Origin: Pimelobacter simplex
GTDB taxonomy: Bacteria; Actinomycetota; Actinomycetes; Propionibacteriales; Nocardioidaceae
Reading direction: 5' to 3'
Length of the DNA: 48,758 bases
Assembly (NCBI GenBank): GCA_016803235.1
Contig: JADCLI010000046.1
Coordinates: 1 to 48,758 of the forward strand
Part shown: piece after piece, positions 23,323 through 31,938 of the stretch
How positions within the stretch are numbered: position 1 is the stretch's first letter
Layout of the letters: each line of letters starts with the position of its first letter
The notes under the pieces: model-generated
What the model was told of the DNA's origin: nothing
What the model saw: only the letters and a program-made list of their open reading frames with translations
The model's database searches: none
Position numbers and translations under genes: made by a program

Positions 23323-26313
23323 ATGATGGTGCCCGTGGCCGCACACAGCAGCCTGACCATGGTCGGGCGTGACACCGAGCTCGCCGAGGCGATCGCCGTG
23401 CTCGACGACGCCGTCAGCGCCGCCGAGGGGGGGACGTCCCGGCGAGCGGTGCTGCTGTCCGGCGACGCCGGGGTCGGCAAGACGAGGCTGCTGCGGGCGC
23501 TGCGCGACCACGCGCTCGACACCGGGTGGCAGGTGCTGGCCGGGCACTGCCTCGACTTCGGCGACAGCGCGCTGCCCTACCTCCCCTTCAGCGAGGTGCT
23601 CGGCCGGCTCGACGCCAGCCACCCCGAGCTGGTCGAGGCGGTCGCCGCGATCCACCCGGCGCTGGCCCGGCTGCAGCCCGGCCGACGCACCCGGGTGGTC
23701 GGCGACGAGTCCTCCGACGAGCACGGCCGCGGCGCCGACCGCGGCGACACCTTCGTGGCCGTGCACGCGCTCCTCGAGGCGGCGGCCACCGAGGCGCCCG
23801 TGCTGCTCGTGGTCGAGGACCTCCACTGGGCCGACCAGTCGACCCGCGACATGCTCGGCTTCCTGTTCACCCGGGCGTTCGCGCGGCCGGTGGCCATCGT
23901 GGCGTCGTACCGCTCCGACGACCTGCACCGCCGCCACCCGCTGCGCCGCCAGGTCGCGGAGTGGACCCGGCTGCCCCAGGTCGGGCGCCTCGGCCTGGGC
24001 CCGCTGCCGGCGGAGGCCGTGCGGGCGCTGGTCGGCGAGCTGGCGCCGGCCGGACTCGACGAGCGTTCCGTCAACCGGATCGTCGAGCGGGCCGAGGGCA
24101 ACGCCTTCTTCGTCGAGGAGCTCGTCGCCTCGGGGTCCTGCGCCGACGGCGACGTGCCCGGTGATCTGGCCGACCTGCTGCTGGTCCGGCTCGACCGCCT
24201 CTCCGAGGAGGCCCGCCACGTCGTCCGCGTCGCCAGCGTCGCCGGCCGCCGGGTCACCCACGACCTGCTCGCGGCCACCGCCGACGTCCCCGTCGAGCGG
24301 CTCGACTCCGGCATCCGCCAGGCCGTCGAGATGAACGTCCTCGAGGTGGGCGGCCACCTCTACTCCTTCCGCCACGCGCTGCTCGGCGAGGCGATCTACG
24401 ACGACCTGCTCCCCGGCGAGCGGGTCCGGCTGCACGCCCGCTACGTCGCCGCCCTGTCCAGCGGCGCCGCCGGCGGTACGTCGGCGGAGCTGGCCCGTCA
24501 CGCCCGCCGCGCCAACGACCTCGACCGGGCCGTGACGGCCAGCATCGAGGCCGGCGACGAGGCGATGGCGGTCGGCGGCCCCGACGAGGCGGCCGACCAC
24601 TACCAGCAGGCGCTCGAGCTGCTCGAGGACCCGGAGCGGGTCGACCGGCTGGAGGTCGACCACGCCAAGCTGGTGGTCCGGGCCGCCAACGCCCTGATCA
24701 CCGGTGGCAATGCGGTCCGGGCCGGTCAGCTGGTCGCCGCGCGGCTCGCCCAGCTCCCGCCCGACGCCTCGACCGCAGACCGCTCCCGCCTGCTCAGCAC
24801 CTACGCCGAGGTGCTGTCGATGACCGAGACCGAGCTCGACCCGGTCGCCATCTCCGCCGAGGCTCTCGCCCTCGCCCCCGAGGGCGAGAGCCCGCTGCGC
24901 GCCAAGGCACTCGCCGCCCACGCCCGGATCCTCGGTGCCTACCGCCGGGACCAGCAGGACGAGGCCGAGGCGCTGGCGACCGAGGCGCTCGCGCTGGCCG
25001 AGCGGCTCGCGATGCCCGAGCTGGCCTCCGACATCGTCACCACCTTGAGCGGGCTGCGAGTGCAGACCGTGGCCGGGTCCGAGCAGGACGCCCTGCGGCA
25101 GGCGCTGGAGTCCGCGGTCGACAGCGCGGTCCGCGCCGGAGCCTTCCAGGCCGAGATCCGGGGCCGCTGGCTGCTCGGCCGCTCCTACCAGGACTCCGGC
25201 GACTGGGAGCAGTCCGCGCGCTGGTTCCGCTCCGCGATGGCGCTCGGCGAGCAGGCGGGCCTGGTCTGGGCCCCGTTCAGCATCGAGTCGCGCTGGCAGC
25301 TCACCCGGCTCAGCTACCTCCTCGGCGACTGGGACGAGGTGCTCGCGCTCGTCGAGAGCGTCGACGGGCTCAGCGGCCCCGCGATACCGCGCGGCATCAT
25401 CGAGCCCGCCCGGCTCTCCGTCCTCGCCGCGCGAGGCGAGGACGTCCTCGACCGGCTGCTCGCGCTGCGCTCGCTGTGGGAGGACGAGGGCGGCGTCGCC
25501 GTCTACAGCTCGGGTGCCGAGATCGAGCTCCACGGCGATCGCGGTGACGCCATCGCCGCGATCGCGGTCTACGACCAGGTGGTCGAGGTCCTCGGCCGGA
25601 TCTGGGGCGAGTACTTCGGCGGCCGGATCCGGCTCGCCGCGGGCGTCCTCGCCGCGATCGCCCGTGCCATGCCCCGGGCCAGCGCCGCCGAGCGTCGTGG
25701 CCTGGTGGAGCGGGCCGACCGGCTGCTCGCCGACGGGGAGGCGGTTCTCGCCGCGATCCGCGAGCGCAGCGGCCCCTGGGGCCCGGAGGGCCGGATGTGG
25801 ACCGACCGGCTGGTCGCCGAGCACCACCGGGTGCGGTGGCTCGCGGGCGGCGACGAGGCTCGCCGCGACGAGCTGCTCGCCTCCTGGGAGGCGGCGCTCG
25901 ACTCCACCGTGAAGGTCGGCAACGTGCCCGAGCTGCTCCGGGTGCGGGCGGCGTACGCGCAGATCCTGCGGCTCGTCGGCGACACGGCCCGGGCCCGCGA
26001 CGAGGCCGACCAGGCCCGCGCCCTCGCCGACCGCTTGCGCGCGCCGCTCCTCGTCGCCGACCTCGTGGCCGAGCCCGGCACCGCGCGGGGCGCCGCCACG
26101 ACCAGCCACTCCGGTGCGGCCGCGCTCACCGCGCGGGAGCTGGAGATCCTGGCGCTCGTCGCCGAGGGCCGGTCCAACGGCGAGATCGGCAAGCAGCTGT
26201 TCATCAGCACCAAGACGGTGAGCGTCCACGTCTCCAACATCCTCGGCAAGCTCGGCGCCGCCGGGCGCACCGAGGCCGCGGCCATCGCCCGCCGCGACGG
26301 TCTCCTCCCGTAG
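23323..26313 (+). CDS. LAL-type LuxR regulator with AAA ATPase domain
   Basis: A large regulator of about 996 residues. The N-terminal NTPase has Walker A SGDAGVGKTRLL (near residue 48) and Walker B LLVVEDLHWAD. The middle is a long array of TPR-like helical repeats. The C-terminus carries a LuxR HTH: LTARELEILALVAEGRSN, EIGKQLFISTKTVSVHVSN. LAL proteins typically act as ATP- and ligand-dependent activators, often of nearby secondary or catabolic genes. The start is uncertain: the ATG-ATG pair at 23323/23326 is used, but the ATG at 23359, right before VGRDTEL, is also plausible. The P450 gene 54 bp downstream is a possible target. Confidence 0.87.
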   Translation: MMVPVAAHSSLTMVGRDTELAEAIAVLDDAVSAAEGGTSRRAVLLSGDAGVGKTRLLRALRDHALDTGWQVLAGHCLDFGDSALPYLPFSEVLGRLDASHPELVEAVAAIHPALARLQPGRRTRVVGDESSDEHGRGADRGDTFVAVHALLEAAATEAPVLLVVEDLHWADQSTRDMLGFLFTRAFARPVAIVASYRSDDLHRRHPLRRQVAEWTRLPQVGRLGLGPLPAEAVRALVGELAPAGLDERSVNRIVERAEGNAFFVEELVASGSCADGDVPGDLADLLLVRLDRLSEEARHVVRVASVAGRRVTHDLLAATADVPVERLDSGIRQAVEMNVLEVGGHLYSFRHALLGEAIYDDLLPGERVRLHARYVAALSSGAAGGTSAELARHARRANDLDRAVTASIEAGDEAMAVGGPDEAADHYQQALELLEDPERVDRLEVDHAKLVVRAANALITGGNAVRAGQLVAARLAQLPPDASTADRSRLLSTYAEVLSMTETELDPVAISAEALALAPEGESPLRAKALAAHARILGAYRRDQQDEAEALATEALALAERLAMPELASDIVTTLSGLRVQTVAGSEQDALRQALESAVDSAVRAGAFQAEIRGRWLLGRSYQDSGDWEQSARWFRSAMALGEQAGLVWAPFSIESRWQLTRLSYLLGDWDEVLALVESVDGLSGPAIPRGIIEPARLSVLAARGEDVLDRLLALRSLWEDEGGVAVYSSGAEIELHGDRGDAIAAIAVYDQVVEVLGRIWGEYFGGRIRLAAGVLAAIARAMPRASAAERRGLVERADRLLADGEAVLAAIRERSGPWGPEGRMWTDRLVAEHHRVRWLAGGDEARRDELLASWEAALDSTVKVGNVPELLRVRAAYAQILRLVGDTARARDEADQARALADRLRAPLLVADLVAEPGTARGAATTSHSGAAALTARELEILALVAEGRSNGEIGKQLFISTKTVSVHVSNILGKLGAAGRTEAAAIARRDGLLP

Positions 26314-26367
26314 ATCTCCTACCGTGGGCGGAGGCCGGCCGCGGTGCCGGGGCGTAGCGTCCCTCGC

Positions 26368-27771
26368 ATGACCATGGAGGCGGAGCGCACGACGCTCGAC
26401 GGCGACACCCGCGAGCTGACCATGCGGCGGTTCCGGCACAGCAGCGTGGTCGGCGGCCGCAACCTGGCGCCGGTGCCGAGCGAGCAGCTGCCGCCGGGGC
26501 CGCGCTGGCCGGCACTGCTGCAGACCGTCGCACTGATGCGCTTCCGGCACCAGTTCCACCCCTGGCTGCACCGCAGGTACGGCGACGCGTACACCGTCAA
26601 CCTGATCCCCGGCAATCGGCCGCTCGTGCTGTTCACCCGGCCCGAGGTCACCAAGGAGATCTTCGCCGCCGACCCCGAGGTCTTCCACGCCGGCAAGGGC
26701 AACGCGATCCTCGGCCCGATCATGGGGGAGCACTCGCTGCTGCTCCAGGACGGGGGCGAGCACCACCGCGCCCGCAAGCTGCTGATGCCGGCGTTCCTCG
26801 GGCACGCGCTGCGCGGCTACCGCGGCCTGGTGGCCGAGGTCGCGGCAGCGGAGGTCGACACCTGGACCGAGGACGAGCCGTTCCGGGCCCTGGAGCGAAT
26901 GAACTCGCTGACCCTCGAGGTCATCCTTCGTGTGGTCTTCGGCGTGACCGACGAGGGCCGCCTGGCGAAGCTGCGGCCGGCGGTCAACCACACGGTCGAG
27001 ATCCACCCGGCGATCCTGCTGGGCTGGGCGTACCCGCGGCTGCAGAGGCTCGGTCCGTGGCGTCGTACGGTCGACAACCAGGTCGAGCTGGACCGGCTGA
27101 TGTACGCCGAGATCCGCGAGCGCCGGGCCGTCCCCGACCTCGGCGAGCGGTCCGACGTCCTGTCGCGGCTGCTGGCGGCCGGGGACGCCGAGGAGGGCGG
27201 CCTGGACGACACCGAGCTGCGCGACCAGCTGGTGACCCTGCTGCTCGCGGGTCACGAGACCACCGCGTCGGCGCTCTCGTGGGCGTTGGTCGAGGTCGGC
27301 CGCAACCCCGACCTGCTCGCCCGCACCCAGCGCGCGGTCGACGAGGGCGACGACGCCTGGCTCGAGGCGGTGCTCAAGGAGTCGATGCGGCTGCACCCGA
27401 TCATCCCGATGGTGGTGCGCACCCTGATGGCGCCGGCCACCGTCGGCGGCTGGAACCTGCCCGCCGGTACGACGGTCGGCCCGTCGATCATCATGAGCCA
27501 CCAGCAGGAGGCGAACTTCGCCGACGCCGACGTCTTCCGGCCCGAGCGCTTCCTCGGTGACGACGTCCCGCCCCTCAACGTGTGGATCCCGTTCGGCGGT
27601 GGCGTACGTCGCTGCATCGGCGCGGGCTTCTCGCTGATGGAGGGCGTGGAGGTGCTGCGCGAGGTGTTCCGCCGGTACGACGTCACCGCGGTCGGGACCG
27701 ACGTGCCGAAGGTCCGCAACATCACCAGCGTTCCCCGCCGGGGTGCGCGGATCCGGGTCCGCGCGCGCTGA
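26368..27771 (+). CDS. cytochrome P450
   Basis: A 467-residue haem-thiolate monooxygenase. The I-helix oxygen-activation motif is LLLAGHETTASA, the ExxR motif is KESMRLHP, and the haem loop is FGGGVRRCIGAG with axial Cys416. The length and N-terminal PPGPRWPALLQ resemble class II-like bacterial P450s that hydroxylate hydrophobic substrates, without a membrane anchor. TAGCGT lies about 6 nt before the ATG, so the transcript is probably leaderless. No ferredoxin gene is adjacent; a redox partner must come from elsewhere. The preceding LAL regulator may control it. Confidence 0.9.
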   Translation: MTMEAERTTLDGDTRELTMRRFRHSSVVGGRNLAPVPSEQLPPGPRWPALLQTVALMRFRHQFHPWLHRRYGDAYTVNLIPGNRPLVLFTRPEVTKEIFAADPEVFHAGKGNAILGPIMGEHSLLLQDGGEHHRARKLLMPAFLGHALRGYRGLVAEVAAAEVDTWTEDEPFRALERMNSLTLEVILRVVFGVTDEGRLAKLRPAVNHTVEIHPAILLGWAYPRLQRLGPWRRTVDNQVELDRLMYAEIRERRAVPDLGERSDVLSRLLAAGDAEEGGLDDTELRDQLVTLLLAGHETTASALSWALVEVGRNPDLLARTQRAVDEGDDAWLEAVLKESMRLHPIIPMVVRTLMAPATVGGWNLPAGTTVGPSIIMSHQQEANFADADVFRPERFLGDDVPPLNVWIPFGGGVRRCIGAGFSLMEGVEVLREVFRRYDVTAVGTDVPKVRNITSVPRRGARIRVRAR

Positions 27772-27935
27772 GCCCGGATCCACCGGTGGCTGGCTACTAC
27801 GCGCCACCCCAGCGGCGCGCTCGCTGCGTTGCGGACGCTCGAAGGGCGGGCAAGCACGTCGTCGCGCCCACGCCTTGCGATCACACCCCTGGGGCGGCGC
27901 TCGCTACGCCACCCACCGGCGGATCCGGGCTCAGC
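27767..27935. repeat. 169-bp imperfect fold-back element at a convergent junction
   Basis: The arms 27767-27793 and 27909-27935 match in 25 of 27 positions, and inner segments (about 27785-27808 and the sequence before 27909) continue the similarity imperfectly. The left arm contains the P450 stop codon and the right arm lies inside the last codons of the minus-strand gene. It can fold into one long hairpin, so it may be a terminator or a captured REP/MITE-like element. Confidence 0.55.
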
Positions 27936-28366
27936 CGCACGGTCGCGGCGACCCCCTCGAACAGGTCCGCGTAGTCGGCGTAGTCGGCGAGGGCGACGGT
28001 GCCGGTGAGGGTGACGCCCACGCCGTCGCGCAGCCAGGCCCACTGGTCGCACACGACGTCGGTGCCGCCGAGCCGGTGGGAGAACCGGGTGTAGGCGGCC
28101 GGCTCGCCGTCGAGGTCCACCACGTCGGTGTCGTCGACCTCGAGGTCGGTGAGCTGACCGGTGAGCGCGGCCATCGCCTCGTCGCGCCACTCGGTCACGG
28201 TGGGGACGTCGACCGGGCCGGTGTGCAGCGCCAGCTCCGGGACGAAGCCGCAGCGCGTCGCGGCGGGCGCCCGGGCGAGCAGGGCGACGCCGGGGGCGGG
28301 GTCGTCGAACGTGACCCAGCGGCGCGGGACGGCGAGCGAGACGGCAGGGGCGACGATGAAGGACAT
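27881..28366 (-). CDS. unknown protein, possibly LpqN/DUF1795-like fold
   Basis: A 161-residue protein without a signal peptide. The pattern SFIVAPAVSLAVPRRWV, a central YTRFSHRLGGTDVVCDQ, and the closing FEGVAATVRLSPD resembles small alpha/beta proteins of the PsbP/LpqN/DUF1795 type, but the match is a visual impression only. The last 20 or so residues are encoded by a fold-back repeat arm, so the original stop may have been displaced by repeat insertion or by read-through into it. It is divergent from the VOC gene across 94 bp. Confidence 0.55.
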   Translation of the reverse strand: MSFIVAPAVSLAVPRRWVTFDDPAPGVALLARAPAATRCGFVPELALHTGPVDVPTVTEWRDEAMAALTGQLTDLEVDDTDVVDLDGEPAAYTRFSHRLGGTDVVCDQWAWLRDGVGVTLTGTVALADYADYADLFEGVAATVRLSPDPPVGGVASAAPGV

Positions 28367-28391
28367 GCCGGGAGCCTCGACAGCGTCCGGC

Positions 28392-28427
28392 TGTGGACAA
28401 ACGCCACCCTTCCGGGCCTGTGGACAG
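28392..28427. promoter_or_regulatory. two TGTGGACA repeats resembling DnaA boxes
   Basis: TGTGGACAA (28392-28400) is the exact complement of TTGTCCACA, the DnaA box of high-GC Actinobacteria, and TGTGGACAG (28419-28427) differs at one position. They lie 27 bp apart in the short divergent promoter region of the VOC gene. No dnaA or dnaN is nearby, so this is not the origin. They could be minor DnaA-binding or regulatory sites, or chance. Confidence 0.3.
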
Positions 28428-28460
28428 CAGCGTGTCGGTGGTCCCGCCTAGCGTCGGTCC

Positions 28461-28829
28461 ATGGCCATCGCACGCAATCCCCAGTTCGTCATCGACTGCC
28501 CCGACCCGCGGGTCCTCGCCGACTTCTACGCCGCGCTGCTCGGCTGGGAGGCCTCCGTCGAGGTGGACGGCTCGTGGGGCTCGGTCGGGTCCGGCGACCA
28601 CGCGATCCAGCTGCAGCGGGTCGACGACTACCGCGCCCCCGACTGGCCAGGCCAGGACGTGCCCCAGCAGGTGCACCTCGACGTCGACGTCGACGACCTC
28701 GACGTGGCCGAGGCAGCGACGCTCGCGTTGGGCGCTACCAAGCACCCCCACCAGCCGGGCACGTCCTTCCGGGTCTTCCTCGACCCGGCCGGCCACCCCT
28801 TCTGCCTGTGCCGAGCGGCGTCGTCGTGA
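28461..28829 (+). CDS. VOC/glyoxalase-like protein
   Basis: A 122-residue protein of the vicinal oxygen chelate superfamily. It starts ARNPQFVIDCPDPRVLADFY and contains LLGWEASVE, then the second half QQVHLDVDVDDLDVAEA and FLDPAGHPFCLC. Such proteins bind a metal and act as isomerases, dioxygenases or resistance factors; many are uncharacterised. Only one full beta-alpha-beta-beta-beta pair is present, so it probably dimerises. TAGCGT (28449-28454) ends 6 nt before the ATG, indicating a leaderless message. Its stop codon abuts the stop of the convergent sulfotransferase gene. Confidence 0.8.
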   Translation: MAIARNPQFVIDCPDPRVLADFYAALLGWEASVEVDGSWGSVGSGDHAIQLQRVDDYRAPDWPGQDVPQQVHLDVDVDDLDVAEAATLALGATKHPHQPGTSFRVFLDPAGHPFCLCRAASS

Positions 28830-29987
28830 TCAGCGGGCGAACGACTCGCGCACCTCGTCCTCCGTGATGCCGTAGTCCGCGAGGTCGTACTGGTGCGCGG
28901 GGCGACGCGGGCCGCTGCGCGACTCCTCGTCGAGCCTGCGCACGGCGTCCTGGGCGGCCTGGCTCCAGGTGAGGCCGAAGGCGTCGTAGATGGCGCCGAC
29001 GGTGCCGACCGGGTCCTGCACGAAGCCGCGATAGTCGACGTCGAAGAACTGGCTCTCGTCGGCCTTCTCCCGGGCCTGCCAGAAGGCGTCCCACTGACGG
29101 GTGAGGTGTCCGAGCTGGTCGCGGCCGAGGGTCTCGCCGACGAAGGTCGTCGAGTGACCGTCGGTCGCCTCGGCGGAGAGCGAGCAGGCGGAGGCGACGG
29201 AGGTGACCGGGTCGCGTTGGGTCATGACGACCAGCGCGTCCGGGTAGACCTCGAGCAGCGCGTCGAGAGCGATGAGGTGCGACGGGTTCTTGAGGACCCA
29301 GCGCTTGTCCTGGTCGTTGAGCCCGATCAGCTGCAGGTTCTGGCGATGGCGCTCGTAGGCGTCGGTCCAGGACTGGGTGGCCAGCCAGCGGGAGTACGCC
29401 GGCACGTGCGCCAGCGACTCGAAGCCGAGCGACTTTCCGGTCTGGCGCAGCACCCGCCAGCACTCCTCGGGCTCGGTGGCGTCGGAGTAGTGGATCCCCA
29501 TGAACTCGGGGTTGGTGATGTGGTGCTCGCGGAACGCCGCCTGCATGGCGTTGAAGATCGGGTCGTCCTCCCAGGTCTCCCGCGGCGGGCGCGGCTGGGG
29601 GAACTCGGTCAGCCACATCTCGAGGCCCTGGTGCGCGGGGTCCGCACACAGCAGCCGGCTCAGTGCCGTCGTACCGGTGCGAGGGAGGCCGAGCACGAAG
29701 ATCGGCCGCTCGATGGCGACCTCGGCGTGCTGCGGGAGCTCGGTGAACCGGGCCTGGGTGAGCAGCCGGGCCACGAGGGAGCTCTTGACCTGCGAGCGCA
29801 TGAAGTAGTTGCCGACGCCGGTCAGGCCGGCCTCGGCGGAGCCGAGGTCCTCGACGAGGACCCGGAAGGCCTCCTCGTGGCCGGGGGCGTCGGCGAAGCC
29901 GAAGTCGGTCAGCCCGGTGGTGCGGGTCGCGGCCTCGCAGATGTCCTCGAAGCTGCCGACGTCGGCGCGCTGGCGGGGCTCGCTCAT
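28830..29987 (-). CDS. sulfotransferase-family protein in a KstR-like operon
   Basis: A 385-residue protein with the PAPS-binding fold. The 5'-phosphosulfate loop is FVLGLPRTGTTALSRLL (about residues 97-113) and the 3'-phosphate site is MTQRDPVTSVASACSL. It would transfer sulfate from PAPS to a hydroxyl group of a lipid, sterol or glycan; the acceptor is unknown. A strong AGGAGG precedes the ATG. It lies 28 bp after the SDR gene, whose promoter carries a KstR-type site. From memory, M. tuberculosis has the same pair (Rv3529c sulfotransferase-like and Rv3530c SDR) in its KstR regulon. That synteny is knowledge, not sequence evidence. Confidence 0.83.
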   Translation of the reverse strand: MSEPRQRADVGSFEDICEAATRTTGLTDFGFADAPGHEEAFRVLVEDLGSAEAGLTGVGNYFMRSQVKSSLVARLLTQARFTELPQHAEVAIERPIFVLGLPRTGTTALSRLLCADPAHQGLEMWLTEFPQPRPPRETWEDDPIFNAMQAAFREHHITNPEFMGIHYSDATEPEECWRVLRQTGKSLGFESLAHVPAYSRWLATQSWTDAYERHRQNLQLIGLNDQDKRWVLKNPSHLIALDALLEVYPDALVVMTQRDPVTSVASACSLSAEATDGHSTTFVGETLGRDQLGHLTRQWDAFWQAREKADESQFFDVDYRGFVQDPVGTVGAIYDAFGLTWSQAAQDAVRRLDEESRSGPRRPAHQYDLADYGITEDEVRESFAR

Positions 29988-30015
29988 GACACGACCTCCT
30001 GGTGAGCGGGGGCGC

Positions 30016-30810
30016 TCATGCGTGGAACTCGCCGCAGTCGACGTTCAGCATCTGACCCGTCACTGCCGAGGCCAGGTCGGAGGCGAGGAACAGGGTGGCC
30101 CTCGCGACCTCGTCCGGGGTGGCGAGACGCTTGAGGTCGGTGGGGGCCGCCTTCTCGGCGTACACGTCCTCGTGGGTGCGGCCCGACTCCTGGGCGATCC
30201 AGTCGAAGTAGGCCTTGTTGACGTCCTCGTAGATGTACGACGGCGCGACGCTGTTGACCCGGATGCCGCGCGGGCCGAGCTCGGTGGCCAGGGACTGGGC
30301 GAGGTGCTCGAGGGTGCCCTTGGACAGCTTGTAGCCGGAGTACTCCGGCTGGCTGCTGTAGATCACGCACGAGTTGATCATGATCACCGACCCGCCGATC
30401 TTGTCCTCGGTCTGCGCGAGGGCGTCGGCGAACAGGGCGGACAGGCGCAGCGGCGCGAACACATTGGTCTCGTTGGCATTGCGCAGGCCCTCGAGGTCGA
30501 GGGTGCTGATCGGGTCCATCGGCGGGATCCCGAAGGCGTTGTTGATCAGGCAGTCGACCTTGCCGAACTCGTCGAGCGCCGCCTCGACCAGCGCTTTGCG
30601 CTGGTCCTCGTCGGTGATGTCGGTCGGTACGACGAGCGCCCGCCGGCCGTGGGAGCGCACGGTCTCCGCCATCTTCTCCAGGCGCTTGGGGGTGCGGCTC
30701 GCGAGCACCAGGTCGGCGCCCATGCGGGCCGCCTCCTCGCCGAGCGAGCGCCCCAGACCCGGCCCGACGCCGGAGAGCACGATGACCTTGTCCGTCAGCA
30801 GATCCACCAT
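30016..30810 (-). CDS. SDR oxidoreductase under a KstR-type operator
   Basis: A 264-residue short-chain dehydrogenase. The cofactor loop is VLSGVGPGLGRS (about 11-22), with LINNAF for the NNAG region, a serine in VIMINSC, and Tyr/Lys in YSGYKLSKG. The end MLNVDCGEF is typical of steroid- or acyl-type SDRs. It may oxidise or reduce a hydroxy or keto group on a lipid or sterol intermediate. The ATG at 30810 is used; a GTG at 30819 is possible. The KstR-type sequence ends 11 bp before the ATG. The gene is first in an operon with the sulfotransferase and is divergent from an aldo-keto reductase. Confidence 0.85.
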   Translation of the reverse strand: MVDLLTDKVIVLSGVGPGLGRSLGEEAARMGADLVLASRTPKRLEKMAETVRSHGRRALVVPTDITDEDQRKALVEAALDEFGKVDCLINNAFGIPPMDPISTLDLEGLRNANETNVFAPLRLSALFADALAQTEDKIGGSVIMINSCVIYSSQPEYSGYKLSKGTLEHLAQSLATELGPRGIRVNSVAPSYIYEDVNKAYFDWIAQESGRTHEDVYAEKAAPTDLKRLATPDEVARATLFLASDLASAVTGQMLNVDCGEFHA

Positions 30811-30821
30811 GGCGGACACAC

Positions 30822-30835
30822 TAGAACGTGTTTCA
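30822..30835. promoter_or_regulatory. KstR-type operator, imperfect copy
   Basis: TAGAACGTGTTTCA fits TnnAACnnGTTnnA, the known binding motif of the cholesterol-catabolism repressor KstR. It lies 11 bp before the SDR start, overlapping a TTCTAG -10-like sequence on the minus strand. Being in the divergent region, it may also affect the aldo-keto reductase. Confidence 0.65.
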
Positions 30836-30853
30836 GTTTTGGGAAAGGGGTTC

Positions 30854-30875
30854 TTCCGCAGGTGTGCCCGCGGAA
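30854..30875. promoter_or_regulatory. TTCCGC-N10-GCGGAA dyad upstream of the aldo-keto reductase
   Basis: TTCCGC (30854-30859) and GCGGAA (30870-30875) form a perfect 6-bp dyad about 30 bp before the GTG of the aldo-keto reductase. It is a candidate operator for that gene, distinct from the KstR-type site. Confidence 0.35.
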
Positions 30876-30905
30876 TAGTCGCGAACCCGGGTCGTTGCAC
30901 CTGGG

Positions 30906-31754
30906 GTGAGCACTCCCCGGATCGACCTCAACGACAAGACCTCCATCCCGCAGTTCGGGCTCGGCGTGTGGCAGGTGCCGCCGGCCGACACCGAGCGTGT
31001 CGTGTCCGACGCCCTCGAGCTCGGCTACCGCCACGTCGACACCGCCCAGATGTACGGCAACGAGGAGGGCGTCGGGGCCGCGATCGCGGCCTCCGGGCTC
31101 GCCCGCGAGGACCTCTACGTCACCACGAAGCTCAACAACAACCGCCACGAGCCCGGTGCCGCCAAGGACTCGCTCAAGGTCTCCCTCGACAAGCTCGGCC
31201 TGGAGAAGGTCGACCTCTTCCTCATCCACTGGCCGCTGCCGACGCAGTACGACGGCGACTTCGTCTCCACGTGGGAGGCCCTGCTCGAGCTGCGCGAGGC
31301 CGGCCTGACCACCTCGGTCGGCGTCTCCAACTTCCAGCCCGACCACCTCGACCGGATCGTGGCGGCCACGGGCGTCGTCCCCGCCGTCAACCAGGTCGAG
31401 GTGCACCCGTACTTCGCCAACGAGGCGGTCCGGGCCGCGACGACCCGGCACGGTGCGGTGGTCCAGGCCTGGTCGCCGCTCGGCCAGGGCGGTGGTGAGC
31501 TGACCGACCCGGTCGTGACCGCGCTCGCCGAGCGCCACGGCAAGACCCCGGCGCAGGTGCTGCTGCGCTGGGCGCTGGACCGAGGTGACGTCGTCTTCCC
31601 GAAGTCGCTCAGCAAGGACCGGCTCGCCGAGAACATCGACGTGTTCGACTTCGCGCTGACCGGCGACGAGGTCGCCGCGCTGGCCGCGCTCGACAAGGGC
31701 GAGGCCGGTCGTCAGGGCCCGAACCCGGACGTGTTCGACTGGATCCCCGCCTGA
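30906..31754 (+). CDS. aldo/keto reductase
   Basis: A 282-residue NADPH-dependent carbonyl reductase of the AKR5-like bacterial group (2,5-diketogluconate reductase type). The catalytic tetrad is visible: Asp45 and Tyr50 in HVDTAQMYGNE, Lys75 in VTTKLNN, and His in FLIHWPLP (about 108). The cofactor-binding region reads FPKSLSKDRLAEN. It probably reduces aldehydes or ketones broadly. The start is the GTG at 30906, giving the family-typical RIDLNDKTSIPQFGLG. It is divergent from the SDR operon and ends before a strong hairpin. Confidence 0.88.
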   Translation: MSTPRIDLNDKTSIPQFGLGVWQVPPADTERVVSDALELGYRHVDTAQMYGNEEGVGAAIAASGLAREDLYVTTKLNNNRHEPGAAKDSLKVSLDKLGLEKVDLFLIHWPLPTQYDGDFVSTWEALLELREAGLTTSVGVSNFQPDHLDRIVAATGVVPAVNQVEVHPYFANEAVRAATTRHGAVVQAWSPLGQGGGELTDPVVTALAERHGKTPAQVLLRWALDRGDVVFPKSLSKDRLAENIDVFDFALTGDEVAALAALDKGEAGRQGPNPDVFDWIPA

Positions 31755-31775
31755 CGCGGATCCCCGGCTCGTGAT

Positions 31776-31816
31776 CGGCGGCCTGTGGTGTCACCTCGTG
31801 GCACCACAGGCCGCCG
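31776..31816. terminator. 19-bp stem terminator after the aldo-keto reductase
   Basis: CGGCGGCCTGTGGTGTCAC (31776-31794) pairs with the segment 31798-31816 with one T-G mismatch that can wobble as U-G, leaving a CTC loop. No U-tract is visible. It can also serve the convergent DUF1214 gene, which ends about 120 bp further right. Confidence 0.65.
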
Positions 31817-31831
31817 TTGCACGTCCCGGGC

Positions 31832-31938
31832 CTCACGCCAGCGCGATCCTGAAGCCGAGTCCGAGCACGGCCGACACCGTCACTGCCCGCACGGCCACCT
31901 CCCGGCGGGAGCTCCCGTGCCCGTGCGTGGGAGCGCCG
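31832..31938 (-). pseudogene. possible remnant of a membrane transporter C-terminus
   Basis: On the minus strand an open stretch with no start codon ends SAVLGLGFRIALA followed by a stop, similar in style to the end of LysE-type exporters. An in-frame stop lies just upstream, near the DUF1214 stop. It may be a decayed fragment or simply chance coding-like sequence; nothing else is seen in this 184-bp gap apart from the terminator. Confidence 0.25.

Noticed and set aside
23143..27807. A 1554-residue open frame on the minus strand opposite the LAL and P450 genes
   Set aside because: It mirrors two clearly recognisable genes, has low-complexity Gly/Arg/Val/Asp composition and no domain. Long antisense frames are expected in DNA with such strong GC bias at third positions.
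27767..27935. Insertion sequence ends
   Set aside because: No transposase gene between or near the repeats and no target duplication seen, so only a non-autonomous or terminator-like element is possible.
28392..28427. Replication origin
   Set aside because: Only two box-like sites, no AT-rich unwinding region and no dnaA, dnaN or gyr genes nearby.
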